Origin: Trichomonas vaginalis G3
Lineage: Eukaryota; Parabasalia; Trichomonadida; Trichomonadidae
Reading direction: 5' to 3'
NCBI RefSeq assembly: GCF_026262505.1
Contig: NC_067207.1
Coordinates: forward strand, 2,922,252-2,986,251
DNA: 64,000 nucleotides
Below are positions 24,778 to 34,174 of the stretch, piece by piece. The notes under the pieces were generated by a model. That model was given only the letters and a program-made list of their open reading frames with translations. It had not been told where the DNA came from and searched no databases. The translations under genes and the position numbers were made by a program. The first letter of the stretch is position 1, and each line of letters opens with the position of its first letter.

Positions 24778-25197
24778 ATGGACGTATTCGAGTATCTCTT
24801 CGAATTGAAGCAAAACAAAGTTTACACACACAAACAATACAAATACATTGACAGAATAGTTCTTTACACAAACAATGGAAAATGTTATAGAATAGCAGTC
24901 TTTGCTGAACCTAAATATTTTCATAAAGCAAAGAAAGTTGGTATAACTGAAATGGTGAAAGTTCTTGAAGCAGACAAAAATATAACAACAAAACTGACCG
25001 ATATTACTAAAGGAAAGTTTATAATACAATATTATGTCAAAACAGGTGTCATAACTATTTACGATGGTGAGAAGTCAGTTCAAGAACAACTTACTGACCT
25101 GCTGCCAAAATCTGCTCGATGGAAGCTGTCGTTATGCCAATCTGAGGAGCCCCAGCAGGTTTCATCGAACGAATCTTCAAAAGAGCATCTTCAGTGA
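24778..25197 (+). CDS. Hypothetical Polinton protein overlapping the capsid gene end
   Basis: The 139-residue frame begins MDVFEYLFELKQNKVYTHKQ with a beta-like middle (KFIIQYYVKTGVITIYDGEK). Its last third runs antisense into the end of the major capsid gene (25091 onward), and this part has the composition of a shadow frame. The first 105 residues look real. No family recognised. Confidence 0.5.
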   Translation: MDVFEYLFELKQNKVYTHKQYKYIDRIVLYTNNGKCYRIAVFAEPKYFHKAKKVGITEMVKVLEADKNITTKLTDITKGKFIIQYYVKTGVITIYDGEKSVQEQLTDLLPKSARWKLSLCQSEEPQQVSSNESSKEHLQ

Positions 25198-26698
25198 AAA
25201 GTGCTATTGGTTTTGTAAACTTCTTTGCTCTCAATTCATCTGGACCGTCTCTGTCACCAGTATATTGTATTTGTACAGTACCAACAGTTGAAATACCACC
25301 CATAAAGTCTTCTGAGTCAGCAAATGGAATGCCAAGCCAAAAGTTTGAACGGTCTCCATTTGTATATTGAGTTTTTTGACCTCCTGTATGAGTCCATACT
25401 TTCACATATGGCATAATAGAACTTTGCATTTCAGGGTTAATGGTTGTTGTGAAGTTGTTGTTAAAGTTCATAGCATCTAATGTCAAGTTGTATGACCTCA
25501 TATCCTCAACTGTAGAATATTCTTCTCTTGGATAATATTTGCCATCTATGTTTATATGATATTTAATACCAGGGTTGTAGAAACAAGAATAGTCATTTAT
25601 AGTTCGTCTGAACAGTACAAACATAGTATCTGCATGTTTCATTGCAGTTGTTAAAGCAATATCTGTTCTTGCACCTGGGTCAGCACTTTGGTTTCCAACT
25701 TCACCTGCAAAGTCTTTGACAGATATTTGGTGTATAGGGAACATAAGTGGAACTGCAATATATTTGGCAGCTAAAGCATTTGAAATATCTGGGTCCAACA
25801 TATAGACTGCAAGTCTGCTTTCTATTCTCTTGCATTCAAACTTTTCGCATGTGAACTTAACTGGGTCCCAAGCATTTCCAGCAGCATTGAAATAATAGTT
25901 TACTTCATTGTTGAAGTTTGAGAAACCAAAGTCTAAGTCAACTTTGTCTTTGCAAAATTCGGCGAATGATGTTTGATTTGTTCCCTTTACGTCTGTAATA
26001 GTGAATGGGTCTTGTGTTGGTGCAATGACTAAGTTATTTTTGCTTGGAGTAAGTTCGATAGAAATTTTTCCTGCCCAGTTTGGCAAGTATCTTAAAAACC
26101 TGAAGATGAGGAAAGATGACAAAGGAACTCTAAGTTTCAGTTTTACTTTAGTGGCAGCAGTTCCATCTGAACCAGAAAGGTTAACATAAACTCCTGGAAC
26201 GTTAGGGTCAAGTCTTCTTATTTTCTCAATATTTGCATACTGGTCTGTTTGTTCTCTAGCTTGTGGTTGTACTGAGTTTCTCAAAGCGAACCATTCATAG
26301 TTTGCCCATGTTACTGTTTGAACTAAGTCAGAGTTAGAATATATCTTATATCCCATGAAAACTTCTGGAGCATATTGGTATCCGACATAGAAAATTCCAT
26401 TGCAACCTTTCTTGTCAGACAACTTGGCAGAAGGTTTTATTTCAATGTCTTGTTCCACGTATAAGAATGAGTTGTCAATAGAAATAATATGAAACCTGTC
26501 GCAAGCAATATCTACTGTTGTTGAAGAACCTTCTCCAAACTCACCTACGTTTCCATAAGAAACAGCAGTTGTATATTCGTAAGTTCCAGGAACTATTTCT
26601 GACCTTCTAATGGCATTGTCGCATTCGTTATACCATTCGGAAACATTTCCGTTCATGGCATCCAAAACTGTTGGCGTAATATTCTGAGCGGCGTACAT
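25091..26698 (-). CDS. Polinton major capsid protein (double jelly roll)
   Basis: The 535-residue protein has the size and beta-rich composition of Polinton major capsid proteins. Typical segments are RVPLSSFLIFRFLRYLPNWA followed by KISIELTPSKNNLVI, which match the conserved jelly-roll core with basic and aromatic residues, and EVFMGYKIYSNSDLV. Such proteins form the trimers of an icosahedral shell. The gene is open from start to stop, with a TATATTTTTACCCATATGAA leader. The penton-like gene lies downstream on the same strand. Confidence 0.82.
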   Translation of the reverse strand: MYAAQNITPTVLDAMNGNVSEWYNECDNAIRRSEIVPGTYEYTTAVSYGNVGEFGEGSSTTVDIACDRFHIISIDNSFLYVEQDIEIKPSAKLSDKKGCNGIFYVGYQYAPEVFMGYKIYSNSDLVQTVTWANYEWFALRNSVQPQAREQTDQYANIEKIRRLDPNVPGVYVNLSGSDGTAATKVKLKLRVPLSSFLIFRFLRYLPNWAGKISIELTPSKNNLVIAPTQDPFTITDVKGTNQTSFAEFCKDKVDLDFGFSNFNNEVNYYFNAAGNAWDPVKFTCEKFECKRIESRLAVYMLDPDISNALAAKYIAVPLMFPIHQISVKDFAGEVGNQSADPGARTDIALTTAMKHADTMFVLFRRTINDYSCFYNPGIKYHINIDGKYYPREEYSTVEDMRSYNLTLDAMNFNNNFTTTINPEMQSSIMPYVKVWTHTGGQKTQYTNGDRSNFWLGIPFADSEDFMGGISTVGTVQIQYTGDRDGPDELRAKKFTKPIALFTEDALLKIRSMKPAGAPQIGITTASIEQILAAGQ

Positions 26699-26730
26699 TT
26701 CATATGGGTAAAAATATAGAATAGTTGGAT

Positions 26731-27174
26731 TTATGTGTCATAATAGAACCCACTCGGACCAAGCTTTACTTTCTTCCTGACTGAGTTTTTAACTCTTCTT
26801 TTTCCTTCATTGCCACTACTTTCACTAGATGAAGTTACTTCTTCACTACTTTCACTTTGTTCTACTCTTCTCTTCTTCTTTGGTGTCGCTTTTGGTAACT
26901 TGCCCTCTGCTTCAAGTTGTTGCATCTTTGCCTCATGTTCACCTAGTATGTTGTAAATTTCCCATGTCCTTTTTGCCTTTGGGCTCTGGTCGCCCATCTC
27001 AGGTAACCAATATCCTAGAAAGATTTTGTCATAGTTTGTATTTGAGTCTTGGCGTATTGTTTGCATGACTCTTTCCTGAGTTTCCGGTTCAAGCTCTTCA
27101 AACAGAGCTTGTCCATATGGAATAAGCTCGTTTCCAAATATATGTTTTTGTAGCCATTCTGGTTTTCTTTCCAT
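26731..27174 (-). CDS. Hypothetical Polinton protein with basic and Ser/Glu-rich end
   Basis: The frame begins MERKPEWLQKHIFGNELIPY and has a helical core (ALFEELEPETQERVMQTIRQ) that mentions a possible GYWLPEM loop, followed by TPKKKRRVEQSESSEEVTSS and a second basic cluster. The first cluster resembles a nuclear import signal. Coding-like sequence continues upstream toward 27250, so the start is uncertain. It sits between the major capsid gene and the large coiled-coil gene. Confidence 0.5.
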   Translation of the reverse strand: MERKPEWLQKHIFGNELIPYGQALFEELEPETQERVMQTIRQDSNTNYDKIFLGYWLPEMGDQSPKAKRTWEIYNILGEHEAKMQQLEAEGKLPKATPKKKRRVEQSESSEEVTSSSESSGNEGKRRVKNSVRKKVKLGPSGFYYDT

Positions 27175-27254
27175 GTAACCAATAATATCTTTTGTGAATG
27201 GGAAAGCTTTTACCCAACGTTTCAGTCTTGCGTCATTTATTTCTGTAGTTGGTT

Positions 27255-30119
27255 TTATTTGTCATGGAACATGTTTTTCAATACTAACATTTCATTTGGT
27301 ACTGTCCATTTGAGTTTTCTTAAATATTCATCCCTTCTCGGTTCATTGTCTGCAAAGTAAGTTTTTATGACATTTTGCAAACTTTCGTTTGCAAGGTCAT
27401 GTACAATAGGTTCTCTTCCTTCTTTCTCCCTAACTTTCTTTCTAAACTCTTCACCAAATATACCATCTCTATGGTTCTGTGTAGTTCTTTGAGATAAATG
27501 TTCTAGAACGTCAGGTGTTATATTTCCTTCAGCCATGTTCATTTCATACTGGTCCAAAATATCTGCATGTTTCATATCTTTCAATGGCATTAAAGCCGCG
27601 CTGAAAATACCAGCTATATCTGGTTCACCATTCACTTCCATTGCGTCTACAACTTCTTGGAATTGTGGTTGTAAGTTTATGAACCACCTATCCGGATTAG
27701 CTTTATGACCCCATCTCATTGTAGTTCCATAGTCTGCAGAAACAAAAGTAGGTTTGTTTCCATATTGGTTAGGTTCTGAATGAACTTTAAACAATGTTTC
27801 ATTTCTATATGTTTTGTTGAAATTTAACCCTTTATTTTCACCGAGTTCAGCGAAAGATTGAACGTTATATGGTCGTAAGTAAAAAAGATTATTGTATTTG
27901 TGTACATTATCTTTCAGTACTTCCATTCTATGCTGAATATTTTCATCTGGTGTTGGAGTCTTTTGTATGTCGGCGAACATTTTTCGATATTCTTCTACTA
28001 TGTCAGCCGAATTTTTCTTAGACTCTTGGACAGATTCCATATTCTCCGCATACTCTTGTTGAGGGTCAAGATTTTTCGGCTGTTCCAAATCTTCATCTAG
28101 TTCTGTGAAGTTAGTTTCCAAAGGAGGGACTTGTTCGTTTCCTTCAGGCTCTTCTAGCTGTTGTTGCTGAACTATTTCTTCCATGTCTGGTTGTATCTGA
28201 ACTTCTTCCTGTGGAGTTTCTTGTACCTCATCTGCTGGCATTTCATATATTCCGAGACCGTTTTTAACAAGTTCCCTATTTAAGTCATCCGCATTCATAA
28301 GCCTTTCTTCTTTCGTTCCGTCTCTATTTTTTACGCGTTTCATGAAGAGAGTTGAATTATCATTTATCTCTGACACCAAATATCTCGGAGTAAATTCATC
28401 CGTGTCATTTGGATGATATGCTATTAAATCATATCCCTTAGCGAGCTTGTATTTTCCAGGTTTGAAATTATATCCGATTTTATGCTGAGCCATAAAGCTA
28501 AATAGGTTCGGGTCAGTATTTCCTTCCTTGAACTTTCTAATAGCTTCTTTATATCTGTCACTAAAGTCAATAGTATCTGGGTAACCATAATCTTCCTTAA
28601 GCATTTTTAAGAATTCTTGGTTTCCTTTTTCTCTACTTCTTTTATGTCCTTGCTCTGTTTGTGGTTGTTGTGCTGGTTGTGGAGGTGGTTGCTGTGCTGG
28701 TTGTGGAGGTGGTTGTTGTGTTGGTTGTTGTTGTTGTGCTGGATTTTGAACTGTTGGTTGTTGTGTTGGTTGTTGTTGTGCTGGATTTTGAACTGTTGGT
28801 TGTTGTGTTGGTTTTGGTGCATGCCTGTGTCTGTGTCCATGTGACGATGTAAATGTTTTAGGTAGTCCTGGTGCAGGTGCTTCTCTTGGAGGGTTTGGTG
28901 GTATATAAGTTCCACTAGCTAGTATATAAGTTCCACCAGCTGGTATATAAGTTCCACCAGCTGGCACATATGTTCCATCTGCAGCATAATGTCCTACCTG
29001 ACTTTTCGTTTTTAAGAAAGCATTTACTAGGTCTGTTTTGGTCTGTTGTAACTCTTTTTCTTGACTTTCCACAACAGCTGCTCTCACGGAGTCATAGGCA
29101 CTTTGAACTGCCTGTCTCGTTGCTGCATCTGTTATTTTCGTCATATTTTGTGCTACTTCTTTTAACTCTTTGTCGAAACCTTCAGACTTCAGTTTCTTTC
29201 CAGATGAGAAGTCGTTCACTAGTTTCACCTTACTATGAAGAGCTTCGAAGGCGTTCTTAAAGTCAGCATTCATTAAAGCTTCATTTGAACTGTCTTCATC
29301 CGCTTGTATTTTTGTCCTTATTGACCCTATAAGTTGGGCTGCTTTAGCGTTGGCTTGGGCATCTAACCAGTCATTATTAGCTTTTATATATTCTGCGCTT
29401 TTCATTGCCTTTTGCATGGCTGCGTCGTTATTTTTACTTTCTTGTGCTAAGTTTTCATACTGTACGGTTTGGTTTTGCAACTGTAAAAGTTTTTCTGCCT
29501 TTACATTTGCTTCAACTTCTTTTTTATACTCATCGCTATCCATATATGTCTTCATGGCTTTTTGTTTTATCTCTTCATCTTTCAGTACTTTATATTGAGT
29601 AGTATGGTTTTTCAAATTTATAACATCTTGTTCCATTTTTGCTACTTCTGCTGCTTTTTCTGACACTTTTTTCGCATATTCCTCTGTACTTAGTTCTTTC
29701 AGTTGTTCTTCTTTCTTCTTTTTCTCTACGTTTAACTCATTTAGTTTCTTTGTGTGTCTGTCATATTCTAGTTTCTTTTCGTTTTCACTTATTTGTTTCT
29801 GTATGTCTATGTTTGACTTTTTGACATCTGTTATTTGATTTTTGAGTGAACTCAAATTCATTTGACTTTGAGGGTTATAAGCTGTTCCGTCTGCAGCTCC
29901 ACCATAGCCTGCCATTTTCGCTAAAAGTGCCGCTCTTAAACCTCCACTCTGTGCACCAATAACTCGGTTTAAAAGCATAGGGTTGCTTGACATTTGTTGC
30001 AACATAGTGGGGTCATTCATCATTTGTTGTTGCAACTGTTGTTGTGGTGTCAGTTTTACTATTGGATGTTTCAATGCTCCCTTCCTCTTACGTATATTCT
30101 TACGTAGCTTACGTGGCAT
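27255..30119 (-). CDS. Large Polinton coiled-coil protein, 954 residues
   Basis: Residues 1-20 are very basic (MPRKLRKNIRKRKGALKHP). Residues 85-370 are a long charged coiled coil. At about 380-407 there are four GTYIPAG-type heptads, then a P/Q-rich linker (about 435-495) with two copies of QQPTVQNPAQQ. A second mixed region (500-680) and a C-terminal globular part (about 740-954) with SADYGTTMRWGHKANPDRWF end the protein. It is the largest gene of the element and open throughout. A scaffold, core or tegument-like role is a guess from its architecture. It is the last gene before the right terminus. Confidence 0.7.
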   Translation of the reverse strand: MPRKLRKNIRKRKGALKHPIVKLTPQQQLQQQMMNDPTMLQQMSSNPMLLNRVIGAQSGGLRAALLAKMAGYGGAADGTAYNPQSQMNLSSLKNQITDVKKSNIDIQKQISENEKKLEYDRHTKKLNELNVEKKKKEEQLKELSTEEYAKKVSEKAAEVAKMEQDVINLKNHTTQYKVLKDEEIKQKAMKTYMDSDEYKKEVEANVKAEKLLQLQNQTVQYENLAQESKNNDAAMQKAMKSAEYIKANNDWLDAQANAKAAQLIGSIRTKIQADEDSSNEALMNADFKNAFEALHSKVKLVNDFSSGKKLKSEGFDKELKEVAQNMTKITDAATRQAVQSAYDSVRAAVVESQEKELQQTKTDLVNAFLKTKSQVGHYAADGTYVPAGGTYIPAGGTYILASGTYIPPNPPREAPAPGLPKTFTSSHGHRHRHAPKPTQQPTVQNPAQQQPTQQPTVQNPAQQQQPTQQPPPQPAQQPPPQPAQQPQTEQGHKRSREKGNQEFLKMLKEDYGYPDTIDFSDRYKEAIRKFKEGNTDPNLFSFMAQHKIGYNFKPGKYKLAKGYDLIAYHPNDTDEFTPRYLVSEINDNSTLFMKRVKNRDGTKEERLMNADDLNRELVKNGLGIYEMPADEVQETPQEEVQIQPDMEEIVQQQQLEEPEGNEQVPPLETNFTELDEDLEQPKNLDPQQEYAENMESVQESKKNSADIVEEYRKMFADIQKTPTPDENIQHRMEVLKDNVHKYNNLFYLRPYNVQSFAELGENKGLNFNKTYRNETLFKVHSEPNQYGNKPTFVSADYGTTMRWGHKANPDRWFINLQPQFQEVVDAMEVNGEPDIAGIFSAALMPLKDMKHADILDQYEMNMAEGNITPDVLEHLSQRTTQNHRDGIFGEEFRKKVREKEGREPIVHDLANESLQNVIKTYFADNEPRRDEYLRKLKWTVPNEMLVLKNMFHDK
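28899..28982 (-). repeat. Four 21-bp repeats in the coiled-coil gene
   Basis: Units of 21 bp coding GTY(I/V)(P/L)A(G/S) lie in frame in the large coiled-coil gene. They look like recent slippage products, next to the P/Q-rich linker repeats at about 28660-28815. Confidence 0.85.
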
Positions 30120-30420
30120 TTTAAGTGAAGTTAAAAAGCGGTTTTTGACAGATGTTTATATGACACTTTTTGTTCAGCACAAAAAACTACTCGGTCAAAG
30201 TGTTGTCAGTTTTGTAAAATAACCGTCCTATCTTGTTTTAAAAGGGGGAAAAGGCTTCTCAAAGTATACTTCCTTGGAACGCCTGTAACTTTTCCTGTAG
30301 CGACGATAGACCCTTACTTGTCCGGACAAAGTTATACTATTTTGAGTGCTCTACAAAAAAGTCAACGGTTGGTCGGCTGGGGTTCGGTCCTCCTTTTGGG
30401 TCTTGGGAAAAATTTCTTAT
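30120..30420. other. Non-coding stretch before the right subterminal repeats
   Basis: No gene seen. The 25 bases before the coiled-coil gene start contain CTTTTTAACTTCACTTAAA on the minus strand, its probable leader. The remainder is more GC-rich than the element average and has no clear repeats. Confidence 0.5.
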
Positions 30421-30655
30421 GGGCTAGAGGGCGCAACGCGCCTGGAAGCCCTCCGAATAAAAACTTCAATTATACTAAACATCTTCAGGGCTAGAGGGCG
30501 CAACGCGCCTGGAGGCCCTCCGAATATAAACTTCATTTATACTAAACATCTTCGGGGCTAGAGGGCGCAACGCGCCTGGAAGCCCTCCGAATATAAACTT
30601 CATTTATACTAAACATCTTCAGGGCTAGAGGGCGCAACGCGCCTGGAGGCCCCAC
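30421..30655 (+). repeat. 67-bp subterminal tandem repeat, four copies
   Basis: Copies of GGGCTAGAGGGCGCAACGCG... start at 30421, 30488, 30555 and 30622, the last cut short and followed by a T-run at 30660-30682. The left terminus holds one inverse copy (5857-5923). Each has the GC-rich hairpin GGCGCAACGCGCC. Copy number differs between the two ends, so the array expands or shrinks. Confidence 0.92.
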
Positions 30656-30884
30656 TACCTTTTTTTTTTTTTTTTTTTTTCTTATTAAACAAAACAAAAT
30701 TTTTGTTGAATTTAAAATTTGATAAAATGCAATAGTTTTTAAATGTAATATATACTAATTAAATTTTTACATTCACCTATAGTATAATCAAAATACTCTG
30801 GTTTTTCCAATTTCAAATTTCTTTTTTCTAATTTCTAAAAGCCCTTATATTTCCAAACATAAGGGTATTCATAAATAAGGTATC

Positions 30885-31080
30885 TTATTTATAATTTCCA
30901 AATGAATTGGAATTTCCAAATAAAAACTTATTTGGAATTTCCAATTGAGAGATTGGAAATTCCAATCTCGCAATATTTCCAATTGCGACGGTTTTTCCAA
31001 TCGGGCGGTTTTTCCAATTAATTGGAAATCCCAAATAAGGGGGTATATTTATAAATCCCCTGCTATTTATAAATAGGTCT
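30885..31080 (-). repeat. Right terminal inverted repeat core of the Polinton
   Basis: Reverse complement of 5592-5787 over 196 bases. Between this core and the 67-bp array the right arm has about 200 bases not found on the left. Confidence 0.9.
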
Positions 31081-31264
31081 AATTTGTAAAGTTTCGGAGT
31101 TAGGGAAGTTTTGTTTCTCTATACGGAGTTCTTAGTTATAATTTTCGAGAGAAACAATGGTGTGTGGGTGTAGAACTACGGGAAATTATTATAGTTGAAT
31201 CAATGTGATTTGTTTTTTCTCCATGCCGATTATTATAAATTCAAATTAAAAAAATCAAAATTCA

Positions 31265-32671
31265 ATGGAAATCAAGGATTCATGTCGTGAGAGCGAATCT
31301 AAAATAACCGAAATGATAGATGAGCGACAAATCGAACAAATATCTCCAGAAGATGCAGTTGAAGTGGTAAGAGAAATTCTCCAGCAACTGAATAACGAAG
31401 ATTTTACTGAATATGAGGAAATTCTTTATAAAATAAACGAAATTATAAAATCGTGTAAAACTAATATCCTGAATATTCTTGGTGAAGCAGAGTTTTATCC
31501 ATTAATTCATAATTTCATTAATGCTGACATTGAGAACGAACGAATTTCTGCAATTATTGATACTGTGTGCCTTTTACTTGTACAATCTTGTGATAAAGAA
31601 GAGTTCTTAGAATTAATTCCGCAGTTTATATTCGAAGATTTATTTTTATTGCTACAAAATTCCGGAAATTCTAAAATTTTACAGCGAATATTACAATGCT
31701 TTGATAATATGCTATTAGTCAACAAAAGATTATCAGAATCTTTCGCAGAATTAGGATTAATTTCAATATTGTTAGACGTTGAATCAAAATATTCAGAGTT
31801 GACTCGGTTTTGGTCAAATGATCCGTATATTACAATAGAATGCTGCTGCTTAGCAACAATTTCTCGATTATATTTTAACGTTCCAAAACTTTTTGATGAC
31901 GAAATCACACATGATCTAATCAATAGATACATGGAATGGATTAATCAAGACGATTATACACCTCTTTTAACTCAATCTATAAGAGGTCTTGCAATTATTG
32001 CAAATGATAACGCTCAAATACTTAATCCGATCATTTCTGTGACGGAATACAATCACAAATTTCTGAAATATATACGTTATTCTGACCAGGAGATCGTCAG
32101 ATCCACTCTAGATTTGATTTATTATTTATGTGCGGAAATGCCTGAATATTTCGATCTTGGATGCTTACAAAATAACATAAAACAGCATTTGCAATGCTCC
32201 TCAAGTGATTCAGATCCAATAATTCCTTCAATTTCATGTAGAATTTTAGCAATTTATTTTAGTTACGAAAGCAATCATGAATTACTAATTTCGGAGGGAA
32301 TAGTAGAATTAGTTATTAAATTAATGAATGGAAATGTGCTGGAATACAAAACAGAGGCAACAATTGCTTTGGCAAATTTAATTTGCACTGCAACAACAAC
32401 AACTCTTGAGTTTTTATTCCAGAAGTATGATTTTATTCATCGGATAGTTGAGCTCCTCGAAATAGATCACGAAACGCTAAATCTTGCAATTTGTCACACA
32501 ATCATCAAAATTTTAGATGCAGCAAAATCCGGATCTGAAGATTTATCTGAAGTTTCTAAAACATTGGTTCAAGAAATTGATCCTGAAAGGATTTCCGAAC
32601 TTTCAAACGCAGTTCAATCAGCAACTGCTGAAATTGCCGAGAGAATTCTCGCTTATCTTGATGTTGAATAA
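31265..32671 (+). CDS. Armadillo/HEAT-like helical repeat protein
   Basis: The 468-residue protein is built of leucine-rich helix pairs of about 40 residues. Segments such as ISCRILAIYFSYESNHELLI followed by SEGIVELVIKLMN and EATIALANLICTAT match armadillo repeats of the importin-alpha type. An acidic N-terminus replaces the basic importin-beta-binding region, so a classic importin-alpha is not indicated; an adaptor role is more likely. ATG 31265 directly follows TCAAAATTCA, compatible with a trichomonad initiator. The gene begins 185 bases from the Polinton end and appears intact. Confidence 0.65.
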   Translation: MEIKDSCRESESKITEMIDERQIEQISPEDAVEVVREILQQLNNEDFTEYEEILYKINEIIKSCKTNILNILGEAEFYPLIHNFINADIENERISAIIDTVCLLLVQSCDKEEFLELIPQFIFEDLFLLLQNSGNSKILQRILQCFDNMLLVNKRLSESFAELGLISILLDVESKYSELTRFWSNDPYITIECCCLATISRLYFNVPKLFDDEITHDLINRYMEWINQDDYTPLLTQSIRGLAIIANDNAQILNPIISVTEYNHKFLKYIRYSDQEIVRSTLDLIYYLCAEMPEYFDLGCLQNNIKQHLQCSSSDSDPIIPSISCRILAIYFSYESNHELLISEGIVELVIKLMNGNVLEYKTEATIALANLICTATTTTLEFLFQKYDFIHRIVELLEIDHETLNLAICHTIIKILDAAKSGSEDLSEVSKTLVQEIDPERISELSNAVQSATAEIAERILAYLDVE

Positions 32672-33180
32672 TTTTGTTTTATGTGTGTGCGTAAATCTTT
32701 TATGTTTGATTAATTTTTCATGAAATTATTTATAAATTTTTTTTTAACTCATATATATGATATTTGAGCGTTAACATCTTCAATTATTGCATACTGTAAT
32801 GTTGTATGGGTGGATAATTGTCTTGATTAGGCAATTCCATGAAAACATTGAATATTTCCCATGTGTTTCATACCTTTAAGATATGTAATATGATAGTATA
32901 TTAATACTAGTGAAAAAAAATATCAGCATTCATCAATTGATACAAATATTATTTTATAGGTTGAAAGATGTTATAGAGAATTGATAATTTTTACAAAGTT
33001 TTGTATGATGCCCAATAGATCATTGGTGATTTTAAACAAAAATGAAAATAAAAAAATTAAATTATCGACAAATAAGAAGAAAATTTAAAGATAAAGAAGA
33101 TTGATTTATTCAGAGCAATATAAAAAGAAATTCTTTTGAATAAGAACTAATAAATAATAAATAAAAAAATTGAAAGTAAA
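32672..33180. other. Intergenic region between convergent genes
   Basis: AT-rich, no coding sequence recognised and no repeat seen. It contains the 3' ends of two convergent genes. Confidence 0.5.
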
Positions 33181-34155
33181 TTAAAGGAGAAAACTAAGAG
33201 GGATGTTGTATTTCTTTTCTGCATCAAGAATAATTCTTCTGTACTGAACATTAATATCAACAACAAAATTGGATTTCTGTTCTGTAGAAGGAAGTTGTTT
33301 CTGGCCATCTACGATGAGACGTTGTAGCTGTGACTTGTAGAAAACTTGATATTGCTTTTGGAGCTCGCGAATTGAATTGTCTTTGCTTCTGTTATTATCA
33401 TCGATTGATTGGTTCAAACGGTTCAAGAGAATCATAAGCTGCTTCTCCTGGAGATTGAGGAGTCTCTTAAGCTCCTGGTTGTACTTCTTTTCTGTGCTTT
33501 CTTTCCTTTTGCCGATGTATTTCTGATTAACTTCTTCTGCTTTGCGAGCCTGCTGCCTTGCGCCGTTGAAATCGTTGGATTTGGCCAATGTCTTGGCTTG
33601 CTTCTGCAAATCGATCGCTTGTCCGCAAACGAGGGTTTCATTATTAAGTTGTTCAACTTCTCTTGCGGTTTCGACTTCTTCAATTTCCAAAATGTGGCGA
33701 TCATGGACTTTGGAAAATACTGTATTCTCGTTTTCGCGAATTGCAAGCTCCTTATCCTTGAATTCGTTGTTAATCTTATCGAGATTGGACTTATAGTCGT
33801 TAATTAGATCTTCTAATGTCTCTGTAAGCCATTTGGCTCCAATTGTGGTAGCATCTACTGGTGCACTGTATTGCAGCATTTGAATTATTGCTTCTATGAA
33901 TTCGGATTCATCGAAATTCAATTTTTCAATTTCTTCGGCTTTGGCAACTCTAAGTTGAGGGATGTCCATACCTTCATATTTCTTGTATCTCTTGTCATTC
34001 TTGATTTGGGTATGTGACATTTTCAATCCGGTCTTTTGTTTCTTTTTAGAATTATTGGCTTTAGTTGTGGCAGCTGGAGAAGTACGAACGTAATTCATTT
34101 TACCTGTCGACTTAAGTGTCCTTGATGCGCGTGGAGATTTCTCGCTTGTGGACAT
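33181..34155 (-). CDS. Coiled-coil protein, trichomonad hypothetical
   Basis: The 324-residue protein has a basic Ser/Thr-rich N-terminus (MSTSEKSPRASRTLKSTGKM), a short helical domain at about 60-105 (MDIPQLRVAKAEEIEKLNFD) and a long coiled coil at about 115-290. The ATG at 34155 is chosen over an upstream in-frame codon at 34224, because a TCACTTTTT initiator lies 10-19 bases before it and transcripts starting there would exclude the upstream codon. Function unknown; a cytoskeletal or trafficking role would suit the coil but is not shown. Confidence 0.65.
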   Translation of the reverse strand: MSTSEKSPRASRTLKSTGKMNYVRTSPAATTKANNSKKKQKTGLKMSHTQIKNDKRYKKYEGMDIPQLRVAKAEEIEKLNFDESEFIEAIIQMLQYSAPVDATTIGAKWLTETLEDLINDYKSNLDKINNEFKDKELAIRENENTVFSKVHDRHILEIEEVETAREVEQLNNETLVCGQAIDLQKQAKTLAKSNDFNGARQQARKAEEVNQKYIGKRKESTEKKYNQELKRLLNLQEKQLMILLNRLNQSIDDNNRSKDNSIRELQKQYQVFYKSQLQRLIVDGQKQLPSTEQKSNFVVDINVQYRRIILDAEKKYNIPLSFLL

Positions 34156-34164
34156 CCTCCAATA

Positions 34165-34174
34165 TAAAAAGTGA
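34165..34174 (-). promoter_or_regulatory. Trichomonad initiator (TCACTTTTTA)
   Basis: Minus-strand TCACTTTTTA ends 10 bases before the ATG at 34155. The trichomonad Inr (TCA, then C/T, then T/A-rich, with the A as first transcript base) lies within about 20 bases of start codons. It fixes the start of the coiled-coil gene. Confidence 0.7.

Larger units (their letters stand above)
5592..31080. mobile_element. Polinton/Maverick, about 25.5 kb, both termini present
   Basis: Terminal inverted repeats starting AGACCTATTT bound the element, and the 196-bp cores (5592-5787 and 30885-31080) look identical. Inside are the Polinton hallmark genes: integrase, protein-primed DNA polymerase B, packaging ATPase, penton-like and double-jelly-roll major capsid proteins, plus an SF3 helicase. 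Accessory genes are a D12 adenine methyltransferase, a phage-like fibre and KilA-N proteins. Identical termini argue for a fairly recent insertion, yet at least about five loci are broken, so it is a fossil. No matching 5-6 bp target duplication is visible outside the termini. No adenovirus-type protease was recognised. Confidence 0.92.

Noticed and set aside
28607-28915. His/Asn/Gln-rich frame and Cys/Leu/Trp-rich antisense frames inside the large coiled-coil gene
   Set aside because: They are other-frame shadows of the P/Q-rich repeat of the 954-residue protein.
5592-31080. The terminal repeats as retroviral LTRs
   Set aside because: They are inverted, not direct, and the interior encodes polymerase B, capsid and packaging genes, not reverse transcriptase.
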